DNA of 64,000 bases, taken from contig OZ035961.1 of NCBI GenBank assembly GCA_964034945.1, forward strand, positions 41,754,184-41,818,183, written 5' to 3'. The translations under genes and the position numbers were made by a program. Below are positions 1-11,311 of this stretch, piece after piece; position 1 is the stretch's first letter, and every line of letters starts with the position of its first letter. A model generated the notes under the pieces. That model did not search any database. It saw only the letters and a program-made list of their open reading frames with translations, and was not told the origin of the DNA. Source of the DNA: Chrysopilus asiliformis (Eukaryota > Arthropoda > Insecta > Diptera > Rhagionidae).

Positions 1-203
1 AAAAAGTTAAAAAAAAATTTTTTAAAGAAAAGTACTAGGGAAAAAATAATCAGAAATAAAAGCGAAATAAATATTTAATTTATTTTATTTTTATGCTTTT
101 ATCTCGCTTTTATTTCTGATACACGGTGCTCAAAATATTTTTTTTTCTTTTCAGTACATTTTTTTAATAAAAGCTTTTTATAGATTTTAATAAAAGCTTT
201 TTA
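1..203 (+). repeat. Family L terminal palindrome, partial
   Basis: The stretch holds the diagnostic L-family palindrome: ATAAAAGC..CGA on one side and TCGCTTTTATTTCTGAT on the other, then a 'cagtacattttt' arm and AAAAGCTTTTTA. The same arms occur at 14230-14440, 18900-19135 and 61615-61802. The left end is cut by the window edge. Confidence 0.6.
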
Positions 204-405
204 GTGAAATCGCACACATTTTGTGTGAATTCACTATTCTTTTGTTGATTTTTTGTGTGAAATCACTTCATATTTTGTTGGAATTCACGCTGATTTTTGT
301 GTGAATTCACGCTCTATTTTCCAATCGCACTTAAGTGTGAAATCACTACATTTAATGTAGGAAACCCAAATTCCTACATTAAATGTAGTGAAATCCAACA
401 GAAAT
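204..405 (+). repeat. Motif-rich repeat with internal palindrome
   Basis: About six spaced copies of TTTTGTGTGAATTCAC or close variants (GTGAAATCAC) lie between 204 and 330. They are followed by a palindrome, CACTACATTTAATGTAGG..CCTACATTAAATGTAGTG, at about 341-391. No target duplication was identified. Confidence 0.5.
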
Positions 406-706
406 CAATTAGAGTGTATTTCTTCGATGTACTGGGAGTCTGTTTCGTAACTTTTACAGCAATATAATAAAGTTCTTCGGTAATCCGGATATTTCGATAA
501 TACGGATCACCTCCGTTTTAATTGATCCGAACTAACGAGGTTACACTGTATTATTCAATTGTGGCCATGAGAAATTTCGTGATTGAAGAGAAACGTTTTC
601 GATAGAAATAAAAATATTCTATTATAATATCACATATAGTCCGAAAATTATCAAAATAAATAATAACAGGTCAAAACTAAATTTTATAAAATCATATAGA
701 TCATCA
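406..706. other. AT-rich stretch with a lone transposon-like end
   Basis: No gene is seen. At about 470-555, GGTAATCCGGATATTTCG ... AACGAGGTTACACTGTA resembles one terminus of a pogo/Tigger-type element. I found no matching second end nearby. Confidence 0.35.
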
Positions 707-733
707 TCATACTAATATATAAAAATGAGTTGG

Positions 734-764
<31 letters not shown>

Positions 765-1039
765 TCCTCTTTCACGCAAAAACGGCTGAACCGATTTGAT
801 TTGGCATAAGTGTCTGTGGTAGTTCTGGTTCCAACATAGGCATACTGAAAAGAAGCGCGAGGGGTGGGGGGAGTAAGGGGAGGGGGTAAAGTCATCTCGA
901 AACTTAGCTCTTCCTCTATGTTACCCTTTCGCGGGGAAACTACCGAGCCGATTGGCCTAAAGTTTAGCTCCAACATAGACCATAAAAAAAACAAAAAATT
1001 GAAAAAACTTAACCCGGCAATGACGGGTATGCAAGCTAG
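707..1039 (+). mobile_element. Non-autonomous Helitron
   Basis: The element begins TCATACTAATATATAAAAATG after an A and ends in CTAG followed by T (1036-1040). The usual subterminal hairpin ACCCG-GCAATGA-CGGGT lies just before the end. These are the 5' TC, 3' hairpin and CTRR|T hallmarks of Helitrons, with A/T target and no target duplication. A (TGTC)n run lies near the 5' end. The open frames on both strands inside it are not genes. Confidence 0.8.
734..764 (+). repeat. (TGTC)n microsatellite
   Basis: About eight uninterrupted TGTC units within the Helitron 5' part. The same position in related Helitrons carries short TGTC or TGTT runs, so the run was probably inherited with the element. 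Confidence 0.85.
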
Positions 1040-2754
1040 TATAGATATAAAAATTAGTTTAAAAAATGCTTTTTCGCTGCTTTATGAAAAAAAAATATAT
1101 AAAACAACTATCCTCAAATATAGGTAATCGCATTGATAATCTTTTGACAATCTTTTTGAGTAATTTCGTTCGAATCTAAACAATTTTCTTACTTTTTTGT
1201 TGTCTATTTTTCCAACGATTATAAAAGGAAAATAATTCACGTTATTCAATCGTTTTCCTGTTTAATTTGGTAGAATTTCAAAAGCGAATCTTCTTTATTC
1301 CCCTGCAGCAAAATGATTTCTATTTCGATAATTAATAAGACAGCGGAAAATTCATTAATCACTGGAAAATCATTTCCGAGTTTTTCCTAGACAGTCCAAA
1401 CGATTTAGTTTCCGACGCTCTTTCGCTCTTTAGAAAAATTGTAACAGGGCTGTCGTCCATCGTTTGAGTTCTATATATATTTATATTTGTAGATTTTTTT
1501 CATTTTTCCCTTATTTCGTTTCAAGTTTTTTTGAATTTCAGACATTCAACGATAAGATGAAAGCTGTTACTTTAAGCACTCATTAATTATCGGCTTTTAC
1601 AGTTTATAGGGAACTGTATTTTCAAGTAGAATTGGAAAAGATGCGATTTTTCGCTGCAAGAAACATTAATTTTAATTTCAATCTGGTATTGCTATTTTTA
1701 AAAGATGTTTTCGATTAATTCGAAGTAAAAATTTCGGATTTTCTTCTACTATTTATACTCTAACAATCCTATAAGAACTATATTTGTTTTTATTTTCGTT
1801 GCGTATAGAGTTGCATCCCTTCTAAAATGTATTTGTAATGTACCGTTATAGTAAAGGAAATCCCTTAAAATTTTAATCATTAAAATGTGATATCATTTGG
1901 AGCAAAAACATTTCTAGGTAATAAAACATAAAAATATATTTTAAAACATTTTTATATTAATATCAACTTTATTTCCTAAAAACTATTAACATTTTATACT
2001 AACGATGTAAAATGTTTAAAATTATCTCTATAAATGGGTTTTTCTTCTTATGTACGAGTATATCTTGTTCATTCAACACTTTAACGATTAAGGTGAGTTT
2101 TATTGAATATTTTCTTATTAAAAATCATTTTAACCAGATATATTTTGTTTTGAATATTTTGTGGTATAAATTTGGTTGAATACACATTTTTTTTTAGTTT
2201 TCAATATTGTGGAAAACTTGAACTAAAATTTATTTGAATATTTGTAGATGATGCGTCTTTCGTGTTGAAATTCTATTATTTCGAATTTATTTTGGCACAA
2301 AATTTTAGAAAATATAACAATTCAATTTAGTATACTTTTAATAACAATTACATCCAAGAATTATAATTTACTCTCATATTATTTATGTTACTATTCGTTT
2401 TCAAAATATCTTAAATTTTTGAACATGTATATCGTATGTATGTGTACATGTATAGCGTACAAATATTTGTAAAAATATTTTATTCCAAAAATGTGAAGAT
2501 AAAATACCACGATGTATAAAACTGTCCTAATTGTGCATATTTTTTTAAAATTTACTTTAAAATTTGAAACGGGTTTTGTACAACATTTTCATCTTTTTAA
2601 CTCAGATTGTTTTTCTTTATTTTATTCATTTTTAATCTTTGTTCAATCTTTGAATAAATTCTGTTACAAAATTTAAATTTATATTGAAATGTTTTTTTTT
2701 GTAAAATGTAATATAATTTAGCGTAACGACTTCAGCTATTGCATCTAAAAACAT
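1040..2754. other. AT-rich stretch, nothing recognised
   Basis: No open frame with coding character, no terminal repeats and no tandem array were seen. It lies downstream of the last exon found for the SAM gene and could be intron or intergenic. Confidence 0.5.
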
Positions 2755-3295
2755 AAAAAAAGCTGCTATTGCCAGGGGCCCATCGTTAAATACTCTTCAT
2801 GATGGCAGACAAAATGTTTATTTTAAAAAAATCCATTCGTATAGAAGAAGGGGAAATAAGTTTCCAATTGGATTTTGGTGTATTGATAAGGTATGTAAAA
2901 TCATATTCTAAACACATTTTGTCTTTATAAATTTTTCGTTTTCGAGAAAATTGCAAAAAACGATTGTATTTCGATTGTATGGGGGAGGGGGGTGGGAATG
3001 GTCCAATATTGTCCGTTCAAGAACTTAGCCTAGCCATTTACAAGAAACGTAACGATACAAAAATTTCAAGTCTCTAGCTCAATCCTTTCGAAAGTTATGG
3101 TGTTCAGGGACGGACAGACAAACAGACGGACGGACATGCGGAAATCAAAATCTTTTGTCATCGCTAACACCCTGGTGTAATTCATTTCTGTGTCCGATGA
3201 TTGATTCGCTGTATTTGAAACGGTATACTAAATCTAATATATTTCTATATGATATATCATATAGAGTATAAAAATCTCAAAGTTTATCCTGTTGT
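2755..3295 (+). repeat. Family R repeat copy
   Basis: Contains the R-family landmarks in order: GCCAGGGGCCCATCGTTAAA, GTAAAATCATATTCTAAACA, TTTTCGAGAAAA, GGTCCAATATTGTCCGTTC, AAGAACTTAGCCT, a GGACGGACAGAC tract and a 3' end near ATAGAGTATAAAAA. Related copies are at about 22180-22590, 34365-34560, 42350-42560, 46735-47130, 49540-49862 and 54230-54560. Confidence 0.65.
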
Positions 3296-5753
3296 AACTT
3301 TGGTAGAGCCATTTTAGACCATTTTCAAAAAGCCAGAGCAGAGCCAGATATTCCAAAAACATAACTTTCTTTTATTGGGAATTACCTTTTAGTAGTTTTC
3401 TATAGAAGTGCTGAACACACAGGATTTTTTTTCTAAAATTACTTTAATTCAAATTTCGACAATATGAATTTTTAAATACCAGGGCAAGCAGAAAAGTAAT
3501 CGGCCTAGGCGAGAAATCACATTTCCATTTTTTTTTATGTTGATTTTTCATTTCAGTAGGGAGAAAAACTGAAACAGCTGATCAGCACTTTTGCATTTCA
3601 CATTGTATTTTGCGTGTGATTTAGTTGAGCATTACCGATTTCCATTTTTTGTTATGTTGATTTTTTTACTTCAAAGGAAAGAAATTTAAAAATTAAAATC
3701 TGTTTTGACCAACATTTCTTAGTAATAAAACGAATTTATAGAATATAGTTGTTTTGTTTCTTTTAAAAATTCACTTCTGCTGAAATCAGGGGGCTTCGCC
3801 CCCCAAACCCCCTTTTACATTGCTCTTCAATACCAAATTCGCGCTTAAATGGCATCTCAAGGCATATTTTTAATGAATTTTTTATGAAAAATTGTATACG
3901 CAACTCGGAGCGGAGTCACCGATTTCACTCGTGTGATATCTGCCCTCGGTTCGCTCGTGCAGCTAACTTCACACTCGTTGACTTTCGCCCCTTGTTGCGT
4001 AATATACTATTGTTGGTTTGAGTGAAAGGTATGTATGTTTGAAAAATTTGTTTTTACGTTTTTTTTTATCAAGTTTTTCGTTTATTTTTTATTTTTTTTT
4101 TATTTTATTTTCTCATTTTTATTATTTAAATAAATAAAAATTGAAACTTCACGATAATTGTTATGCATTTTTTCTGGAATTTTTCTGAAAAAGGATCACA
4201 TCGTTACCCTTACAGCATCTTTCGGTATATGATTTAAAATTTTGTCATCAAAATTTAAAATTTTGACACCGGACTGTATATGTGCGCAAAATCGAAAGTC
4301 AATCGGATACGTGGAAGTGGGTCAAAACAAGTCTTGGAGATTTGAGACATACCTATCCCAAAATAAAGTCAATAGAAAATGTATAAAAAAGCTACAGTTT
4401 TTAAGACTCCAGTAAATCTATAAATAATAGTTGTCGTCATTACGCACTGCTGAGTTTTTACAAATTTATAAAAATTTTGCTTGATTATATCCAATATTAT
4501 GCATCTCTATCCATCATTTGGTATTACATTTCTCTCGTCGTGTTATCTAAACGTAATCCTTAAAGTAGACATGGGAGACACATTCCAGGATCATCCAATT
4601 TAGCAATGCATTTAATGAATAAGTATTTTTCGCTTTCTGAATGTTGGTCGGTCGGAGGTATGTTTGTTATATTAGAGTGCTGTAAACCACATATGAATAT
4701 GCTGCAAGTCTCCACACTCTTGATTGTATTAAATTTGGGTTTGTGTTTTCTCTACTGATGAAAAGTCCTGTTTACAACTCCAATTCTCTAGAGCTTTTGC
4801 TAGCAGCTTAACCGGAATTAAACCTGCTAACGATAAAGTAGCATTTTATTTTTGTTTTGTTCATTTTTCGGTTTTCGGCCTTTGGATATAAACTTCACTT
4901 CAATTTCGGTGTGTTCGGTGTGTGTGGATTTTTGTATTATTTGGTTATTCCGGTATTTTTAGTACCAAAACATTCCTAATGCATGTGTATTTGTGTACAT
5001 GGAGTTTTGCAATTATAATTACCACTTGCTTTCGCAAATTTGCAAAGTTTGAACCAATGCCAGATGTAAATTGGTTCACGGGGGACGTATAGGTACACCG
5101 ATTTTAAATCCTCAATATTTTCTGTATATTTTAAGTAGATCAGTGTATACTTGTGCAATTTTATGAGCTGGATTAAAATTTTGTTGAATATTCTCATAAT
5201 CCACAACATAAAAAATTTATTTATCCTCATCTGTGTAAATAATTCCGTTTTAAAAAAGCTAGTTTTTTATGATTTATGCTCGTTCAAGCTTTGAATTTCA
5301 AATTTGTCAATTTGTTACATATTTAAAAATTCAAGAGATAATTCAATAAAACATTTATGTAAAGGGCTACAAATCAAAGTAGGATCACTATAACTCAAGT
5401 AGAACTCGAAAAAATTATATTTTACGTGTATCTATTATTACTAAATTGGCACTATGGAAATGGAAATTATGGGGCACCTATCCTAGATTTTGAAATGCAC
5501 ATTTTTATTTGTTTGCTGCTATTCTCAATCACATTGTCATACGGTATAGACAGCCTGAAATGATAAAAAACATTAATATCGAATTAGTTAAACGTTATAA
5601 TTCTGAAATTGTTAAACTTCTTTGCAATATCTTGTGTTACAAATTTCAAACACCAATGTTGTATATAAGAACTCAAATATTTGTAAAATTAGAAAAAAAA
5701 TCCCATTTCGCGTAATTCGTAACACGGACGGAATATATTGTGTCAAACATCGG
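3296..5753. other. Stretch without a recognised gene
   Basis: At 3786-4015 there is a G/C block: a GGGGGCTTCGCCCCCC hairpin followed by a CpG-richer segment that contrasts with its AT-rich surroundings. At 4255-4345 there is a short minus-strand fragment of family L (the 'gtggaagtgggtcaaaa' module). The remainder is AT-rich with no gene that I can support. Confidence 0.5.
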
Positions 5754-6089
5754 TAGAGTCCGACCGAAGATCAGTTTTTGGCCGAAGTTTTTGTCTTAAC
5801 CTTCGGCCGAAGTAGAAGGTTTGCATAAAAGCTGAAATTAATGTTCACCGTGAGGGAAAAGGAATTGCAGTTCTATTAAAACAATTTTTTGTCGTTAAAA
5901 ATGATATCAACATTTGACAATTTACAAAATCAAACCACAAACAATTACAATCAATAATAAAGGAAAATTTTGTTAACATTGACGAAAAGCTTGTTTTTTA
6001 ATATCTTAAAAATGGTATTAATCAGTTAACTGAAGATGAAAAACTTGTACTCTAATGGTTTCTAACGCTCTTTTAGAAATAGAAGGGCT

Positions 6090-6275
6090 TGCAGCAAGAA
6101 CGAGGTAATTAAGAAAAACGTTTTAAAAATTCAATTTTCAACTTTCATCAAAAAAATTTTTACCACTTATGGTATATGCCTTTACATATGTTTTGGCACC
6201 AGAATCATACAATAGTACCAGTTCCGTTGAACGGGAGAACTTTTTAAATTGTGGACTTACCTCGTTCTTGCCCCA
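6090..6275. mobile_element. Possible small inverted-repeat element inside the hAT
   Basis: GCAAGAACGAGGTAA near 6096 is matched in reverse by TTACCTCGTTCTTGC near 6258-6272. A similar TTCTTGCTGC end is seen near 8608. Boundaries and target duplication are not clear. Confidence 0.35.
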
Positions 6276-6423
6276 AACGAAAGTTTAAAACTCTTATCCC
6301 GTAATTTTTTGGCGTGAATAAATTAATTAAACTACAAAATTGAGTTGAAAGAAAGTATTTTAATAGTTGAAATAAAGTATAACGTAAACAAAAAAAAATT
6401 TTTTTTCAGCATTAGAATACATA

Positions 6424-6621
6424 CAGGGTATTCACAGTCCTCTTTTAAATTGCGAGTAATTTTACCGCTCGGTAATTCAGTCAAGTTTAACAGATTTTTA
6501 CCGAGACGGTAATTTGGTTCATCAGGGTATTCACAGTCCTCTTTTAAATTGCGAGTAATTTTACCGCTCGGTAATTCAGTCAAATTTAACAGATTTTTAC
6601 CGAGACGGTAATTTGGTTCAT
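6424..6621 (+). repeat. Tandem duplication, 99 bp x 2
   Basis: Both units begin CAGGGTATTCACAGTCCTC and end near TTTGGTTCAT. They differ at very few bases (for example AAGTTT versus AAATTT), so the duplication is recent. The open minus-strand frame reading through it is a product of the duplication. Confidence 0.85.
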
Positions 6622-6935
6622 GTAAAAATGAGTTACCGGATTCGGTAATTGTAGACATGCCTTGAGTCGTGTTTTCCGGCCCGGTTATTCGGTATCAAGA
6701 ATCAACCGCGAGTGGCGCTAGTAATGTTTTTAGTTGTCAAATTTTCTCGCTGGTTATTTCATCGGACTGTAATTTTTTTCAATTTTGATAGCCGTTGCCA
6801 CAATAGAAATTCAAAAGAATACATCAAACATGGATTTAAATGTATGTGACAATCAAATTCGCAGAATATTTTCAGTCTTTTAATATTACCGAAAACACCG
6901 AATACCCGAAATTACAAGAGAACTGTGAATACCCT
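6425..6935. mobile_element. MITE with TAC target duplication and internal 99-bp tandem
   Basis: AGGGTATTCACAG at the left is matched by CTGTGAATACCCT at the right, flanked by TAC on both sides (6422-6424 and 6936-6938). A 3-bp duplication suggests a Harbinger-like origin. Two tandem 99-bp units occupy 6424-6522 and 6523-6621, nearly identical, and include palindromic ACCGCTCGGTAA and ACCGAGACGGTAA modules. Confidence 0.6.
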
Positions 6936-7670
6936 TACTATTTTCACTTTAAAACGGCGCCATTGCGAGTTATTGTAAAATTTATATTGAAAAATGCATT
7001 TTTGATATGGTGTTCAATGTAAATACCCAAATAGCATTTTAAGCAGCAAATATGGTGTTTATCCCCATATTTCGTCACCATGCAAATCGCGGCGATAAGC
7101 AATTTATGTCGCGGCCACGTCGTAGTTGTGCGAATGAGACGCGCAACGACATCCATAGTGGGGAACACTTTTCAGCGGTTTGCGGCGCCGCAATTACGAC
7201 GACAGGGACAAAATTAGTTGCCTCAAGCTTTATGCTAGCGTCATCTGACGGCATTATATCACACAAATATCGAGCGGCGTTTTCTTTCTCCCTCGAATGC
7301 TTACTTAACTTGTTGAGTGAACAAAGATGAACCAATAAAAAAGTAAACAGAAAACGAACGAGAAAAATCTAATGGCGATAAATTAATGGAAACTTTTTGT
7401 GGAGTATTATTTTATAATGGACTTTTACTATAATTGAATGTCATGATTGTAGTTGCAATTAAAAATTTTCGGCAATATTGGATCTGAAATTTAAGCAGAT
7501 TTTAATGGGCCATCAAATTATTTAGTTTTTAACGAAAAATTTCTTTAATTTTATTTTACAGGTCAAATTTATTTTTTCTTTTGCAATGAAATTTTGATGC
7601 CAATAAAATTGTGCTGTTTCAAAAATGTCTCCTATCCATATTTTATACAATTTCCTTCAGTTAAGGCTTT
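6936..7670. other. hAT interior, GC-richer block
   Basis: Sequence at about 7040-7335 is noticeably richer in CpG than its surroundings and has overlapping short frames on both strands. None shows a recognisable domain or splice context. Confidence 0.35.
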
Positions 7671-8094
7671 CCTCCATTACCATGACTTCTGTAACTGCAA
7701 AAAAATGCAGAAAACTATAGACTTATGTAGATCTAAAAAGGAATGACTGAATACAAGTTAAACTCTATCCCTTCCAGTTTTACAATTTTATAGCAATCAT
7801 ATCAAACCTTATGCTATGAATATAATGTTCAAATTGGCATGGTAACAAAGCTTTTGACTATGCATGCGAAGGAGAAAAATGACATCACGCTATAATAACA
7901 GTTTGAATGTGTCCGTGCTTACTATTCACTTACAGAGACAATGTGTGATTGTATTAGAAATCACCATAAAAAACAGGGGAAATTATTCTTGCAGTTGCCG
8001 ACAAATTTTTGCAGTTGATTCTTATCTCCCTTTCTCGTCTTCACATAAATGTGTCTCTATTTTTTTGCAGTTGCCGAAGTCATGGTAATGGAGG
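7671..8094. mobile_element. MITE with about 35-bp terminal inverted repeats
   Basis: CCTCCATTACCATGACTTC at the left is mirrored by GAAGTCATGGTAATGGAGG at the right. The match continues inward through an AACTGCAAAAAAA block with only two mismatches. No convincing target duplication was found, so the superfamily is left open. Confidence 0.65.
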
Positions 8095-8639
8095 GCGGCC
8101 TTTATTAGCCTGAAATAAGAAATTTAATTCTCGAAGCGAAATCGTTTGCATTTAATGTCAATGGGAAATATGGCGGCTGAAGGCATCAACTTTTTTTTTA
8201 TTTTTACATTTGAAAATGCAAAATTAACCTCACAAAAATACAAAAGTTTGAGTTGAAATGTAAAAAAATTACGTAAAATTCATGATTTTATAGTCGAAAA
8301 ATGTAATTTCGGATTTTATTAATTCACACGTATTAAATGATATGGAAAATTGTAAAATTTACAACTCAGTGATAAAAATACAGGTAGGAAATATCATTTG
8401 ATATTTAAAAGAGATAATTTTATATTGGAAATAGTACAGCTGGACCAAAATTTACATTGCCGAGATTTACATTGCGAAATGCAAATATTACATTGGATTT
8501 TTTCTCTGAGTGTAGCAAAGTGCTTGTTTACATCAATCGATGGATTGATTTTTTTAAAACTAGATAGTGGACTTAACTCAAAATGGCCAAAAATGGACTT
8601 ACCCCCTTCTTGCTGCAAACCCCTCAATTCTTGAAAACA

Positions 8640-9060
8640 GCTGTTTTGGAAAATTTTAACAACATCTAACAAAAATCTCAGTTGTGATCAACACAAAACT
8701 TTGCTTTGCAATATTTAGTTTCGGAAAAAATATGTAAAAAATCAATTTTTTTTTTCAAATATCTCAAGAACCGGTAAAAATAAGTATAAATTGTTAAAGC
8801 AAAAAAAAAGTAGAAAATTGTATTTCCTATAAATTTTTTTATTTCCTATCAGTTTCAAGAGACTCTCAAAAAACTGATTTTTTTTTTTCAAATATCTTGT
8901 TAACCGTTAGAGATGCAAAAAAACCGTTGAAACAAAAAAATGTATTTAGAAAATTTTATTTGCTCTAAATTTGGTAATATGAATTTCTTCATAAAACTGC
9001 ATAGTTTTCAAAAGATTCAAAAAACTGTGTTTTTCTTTCAAAAATCTTGAGAACTTTCAA
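8640..9060 (+). repeat. Family S repeat copy
   Basis: Landmarks are CAGTTGTGATCAACACAAAA, TTTCAAATATCTTG..AACCGTTAGAGAT and repeated 'aaaaccgtt' blocks. Parallel copies lie at 36755-37343 plus 37588-37622 (split by a MITE) and 63248-63660 (minus). Confidence 0.6.
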
Positions 9061-9173
9061 ATAGAAATTTTCGGCACCTTCGGCATAATTTTGGCCGAAG
9101 CCAGAGTTTGACCGAAAATGTGATTTTTGACCGAAGGTGGCCGAAGCCGAGTCTATTAATCGGTCGGACTCTA

Positions 9174-9617
9174 AAAATCGGTTTGAATATGAAAACTTAT
9201 GAAAAAATCCATTCTAGGATATACAACAAAAATTATACAATATATTCAAGCAAAATCACCTCCTTGCGTTCATGTACGCCTTTGTCTTTCTTACGTGCAG
9301 CTTTCTGTGTTTTTAACTAATCAAAAAAAAAATCGTTAAAACTATATTGCAAGCAAAATTTGAAATTATTACACGGTGTATCGTTTCCTCGAAATTCTGG
9401 TGAGGCTCCTTCTTAGCTGTAATGCATTTCAATCGTTCGGTTGTCTGAAATTTAAAAAAAAATTAATTTATTTGATTGTGATCGCAACATTGGCATTAGC
9501 CTCCAAAAATTGCATTGGTAAAAATTACAAAATTTTAATCAAGCTAGATTCATATTTGGTGAAATATCGTCGCTTTGTTTAAATAAATAGGCTAAAAACA
9601 AGAAAAAAAAACTAATA
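9174..9617. other. AT-rich stretch, nothing recognised
   Basis: Short open frames only; no terminal repeats or splice-bounded exon seen. Confidence 0.45.
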
Positions 9618-10108
9618 CCTAAAGCGGCCCCTACACGTTCAATCTTGCAGTCAATCAACACATTCTGTGACAGCATTTTTAACGTCTATGGTGATGCTGT
9701 CATGCAAAATTCCATGATTGCCAGCATGCTGGCCAATATCAAAATCATTTTGATATTTTCAAGGGAGCTTTGCTAATGATAGCATGCTTGAACGTGTATG
9801 ACGAAGCTGTCAATCAATTCGTCACTTCAGCGTAATTTTTAGTAGTGAAAAGATGTCGCATATAAAAGACAAAGTTTTTTGGAAATCCTTTTTCAAGTTA
9901 TACAGACAAAGAAGTGAGTTGTGGATGACGAAAAACGAGAAATATAAGGACAAAAATTGTTTAAATTCATATTTGTGTTGTGTGCTGTCGATTTGGCTGT
10001 TTCGAATTAACTGATGCTTGCGTGCATGATTGAGCGTCTAGTGCAAATAAGCTTTTGCTGTAACAGCATGATTGACTGCTAGATTGAACGTGTAGGGGCC
10101 GCTTTAGG
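9618..10108. mobile_element. MITE, 491 bp, long terminal inverted repeats
   Basis: The left end CCTAAAGCGGCCCCTACACG is matched by CGTGTAGGGGCCGCTTTAGG at the right. The match continues inward (TTCAATCT/CTAGATTGAA) to about 40 bp. Internally there are many copies of ATGATTG or CAATCATG and GCATGCTG motifs. No obvious target duplication. Confidence 0.75.
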
Positions 10109-11210
10109 CTCGCCAAATACCTAATCTAATACAGTAGATAACTTATCTATAAAAGTTATCAAATAGAATAGATAACTTTTCCATCCATGAATAATCCGAT
10201 TGCAATGACTTCAAAAAATCTAAATTTCCCATCAAGCGGACATGGACTTTTCTAGATTTTTTTTTATTTTTTTTAAATTTATTTGATGTTTACTTGAAAC
10301 CTTTGTTTTTAGTGATTCTAATAAATACAAGTAACTGCCATATAACTCAATACTGATATATAAATTTTGACTAAGGGAAACTTTCCACTTGGAATTTTAA
10401 CTAGAATTTCTATGTTTTGTCAGCTTCACACTCTTGACGAATGCCAGAGAATATCACCAACGTTTTGTGATTTGTCTACGTTTGGATAAATCAAACAAAT
10501 GTGTAAACTGCATCAGTGTGAGTTACTTGAATGCTGAAACGGGAAAATTTTCATATGTAAATTTTTTGTGTTGTGAAAGAAACGGCTAAAGTAGCAGCAC
10601 GAATTTCTTTCGATTTAATCTTCAAAAATGACTAAAGCGCACGGTAAATATGGACCGAATAAATCATCCGTTGTAAACGGCCCCTATTCTTATGAGTACT
10701 GAAGACATCACAATGGGCCTGAAGGCCTCCGAGTGTAGCGCTATGCTCGCGTCTGAGCGCGCGCGGTCTTCTTAACCGAACCTAACCTAAACGGCCACTA
10801 ACCATCATTTCTATGGAATATTAGAACTTTGGCATACCGAAAGCATTCCGGTCCCGAAATGCCCGAGTTGTAAAAATAGCTGAACAAAGTTATACTTGTA
10901 GCACGTGGTATTTATTTTTAAAAAATCCTCTTCTTCTTTATGTAGTGCAAATATGAACCTTTTGTAAAAGGGAAAATGTCTAAATTTGTTTGGTTATCTT
11001 CAAAAATCGCGTAATGCGGAATGCAACGAATTTGATGTGCCATATTTCTAACATTCATTAACATTTATTTTATTTCCAAATTCCGCTGAGCGAATTTTTA
11101 TTTTAAAATATCTCGAAGGGAAAATTCGCAGTACTTTTGCCAGCAGTAAACTCAAATACGTCATAAAAGTTTTTATGAAAAAATTCCCAAAAAAATGTAA
11201 AAAAATATAC
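10109..11210. other. Stretch with a GC-rich retroposon-like patch
   Basis: At about 10690-10795 the sequence turns GC-rich (GGGCCTGAAGGCCTCCGAGTG, then a GCGCGCGCGG run) and ends in CCGAACCTAACCTAA. This looks like the 3' end of a non-LTR element or SINE with a short tail. The rest is AT-rich without a gene. Confidence 0.4.
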
Positions 11211-11311
11211 CTTTAATTGCATTCCTTCCGTTTGATTGAGTTCATCGCCGCTATGTCGAAGTCCATTAAGAAACCGAGTGAACATTGTTCTACGCTTTGT
11301 TTTTCGTCCTT
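11211..11311 (-). CDS. SAM-domain gene, coding exon 4
   Basis: This 101-nt exon has a near-consensus acceptor, TTGAATTTTACAG|AA, and a donor AAAG|GTATAT. It needs one base from the previous exon, which the phase-1 end of exon 3 supplies, giving GAA (Glu). It then reads 34 codons in all and leaves in phase 0. The peptide is strongly basic at its start (GRKTKRRTMFTRFLNGLRH) and polar at its end (SGDELNQTEGMQLK). The basic and aromatic cluster could be a targeting or membrane-binding patch, but that is speculation. The four exons total 876 nt with no stop. I could not find the next exon between 1 and 11210, so the gene is incomplete here. Confidence 0.72.

Larger units (their letters stand above)
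5754..9173. mobile_element. hAT-type element relic (3.4 kb) with nested insertions
   Basis: The terminal repeat TAGAGTCCGACCGA is present at both ends in inverted orientation, followed on both sides by repeated GGCCGAAG motifs. The flanks are AACATCGG (5746-5753) and AAAATCGG (9174-9181), an 8-bp target duplication with one mismatch, which fits hAT. No intact transposase was recognised. Nested inside are a MITE at 6425-6935, another at 7671-8094 and a family S copy at about 8640-9060. Confidence 0.72.

Noticed and set aside
707..1127. Open frames of 95 and 87 codons on both strands
   Set aside because: They lie across the Helitron and a TGTC microsatellite and show no domain.
3786..3815. Bacterial terminator-like hairpin taken as evidence of bacterial DNA
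   Set aside because: No bacterial gene, codon use or ribosome binding site lies nearby; such hairpins occur in insect repeats.
6332..6658. 108-codon minus-strand frame with an internal repeat
   Set aside because: It is created by the 99-bp tandem duplication inside a MITE.
7052..7335. Overlapping frames of 86-92 codons on both strands
   Set aside because: No domain, no splice context, and they lie inside the hAT relic; kept only as an unexplained GC-rich block.
10780..10795. Interstitial telomere repeat (CCTAA)n
   Set aside because: Only about two units, attached to a retroposon-like GC patch.
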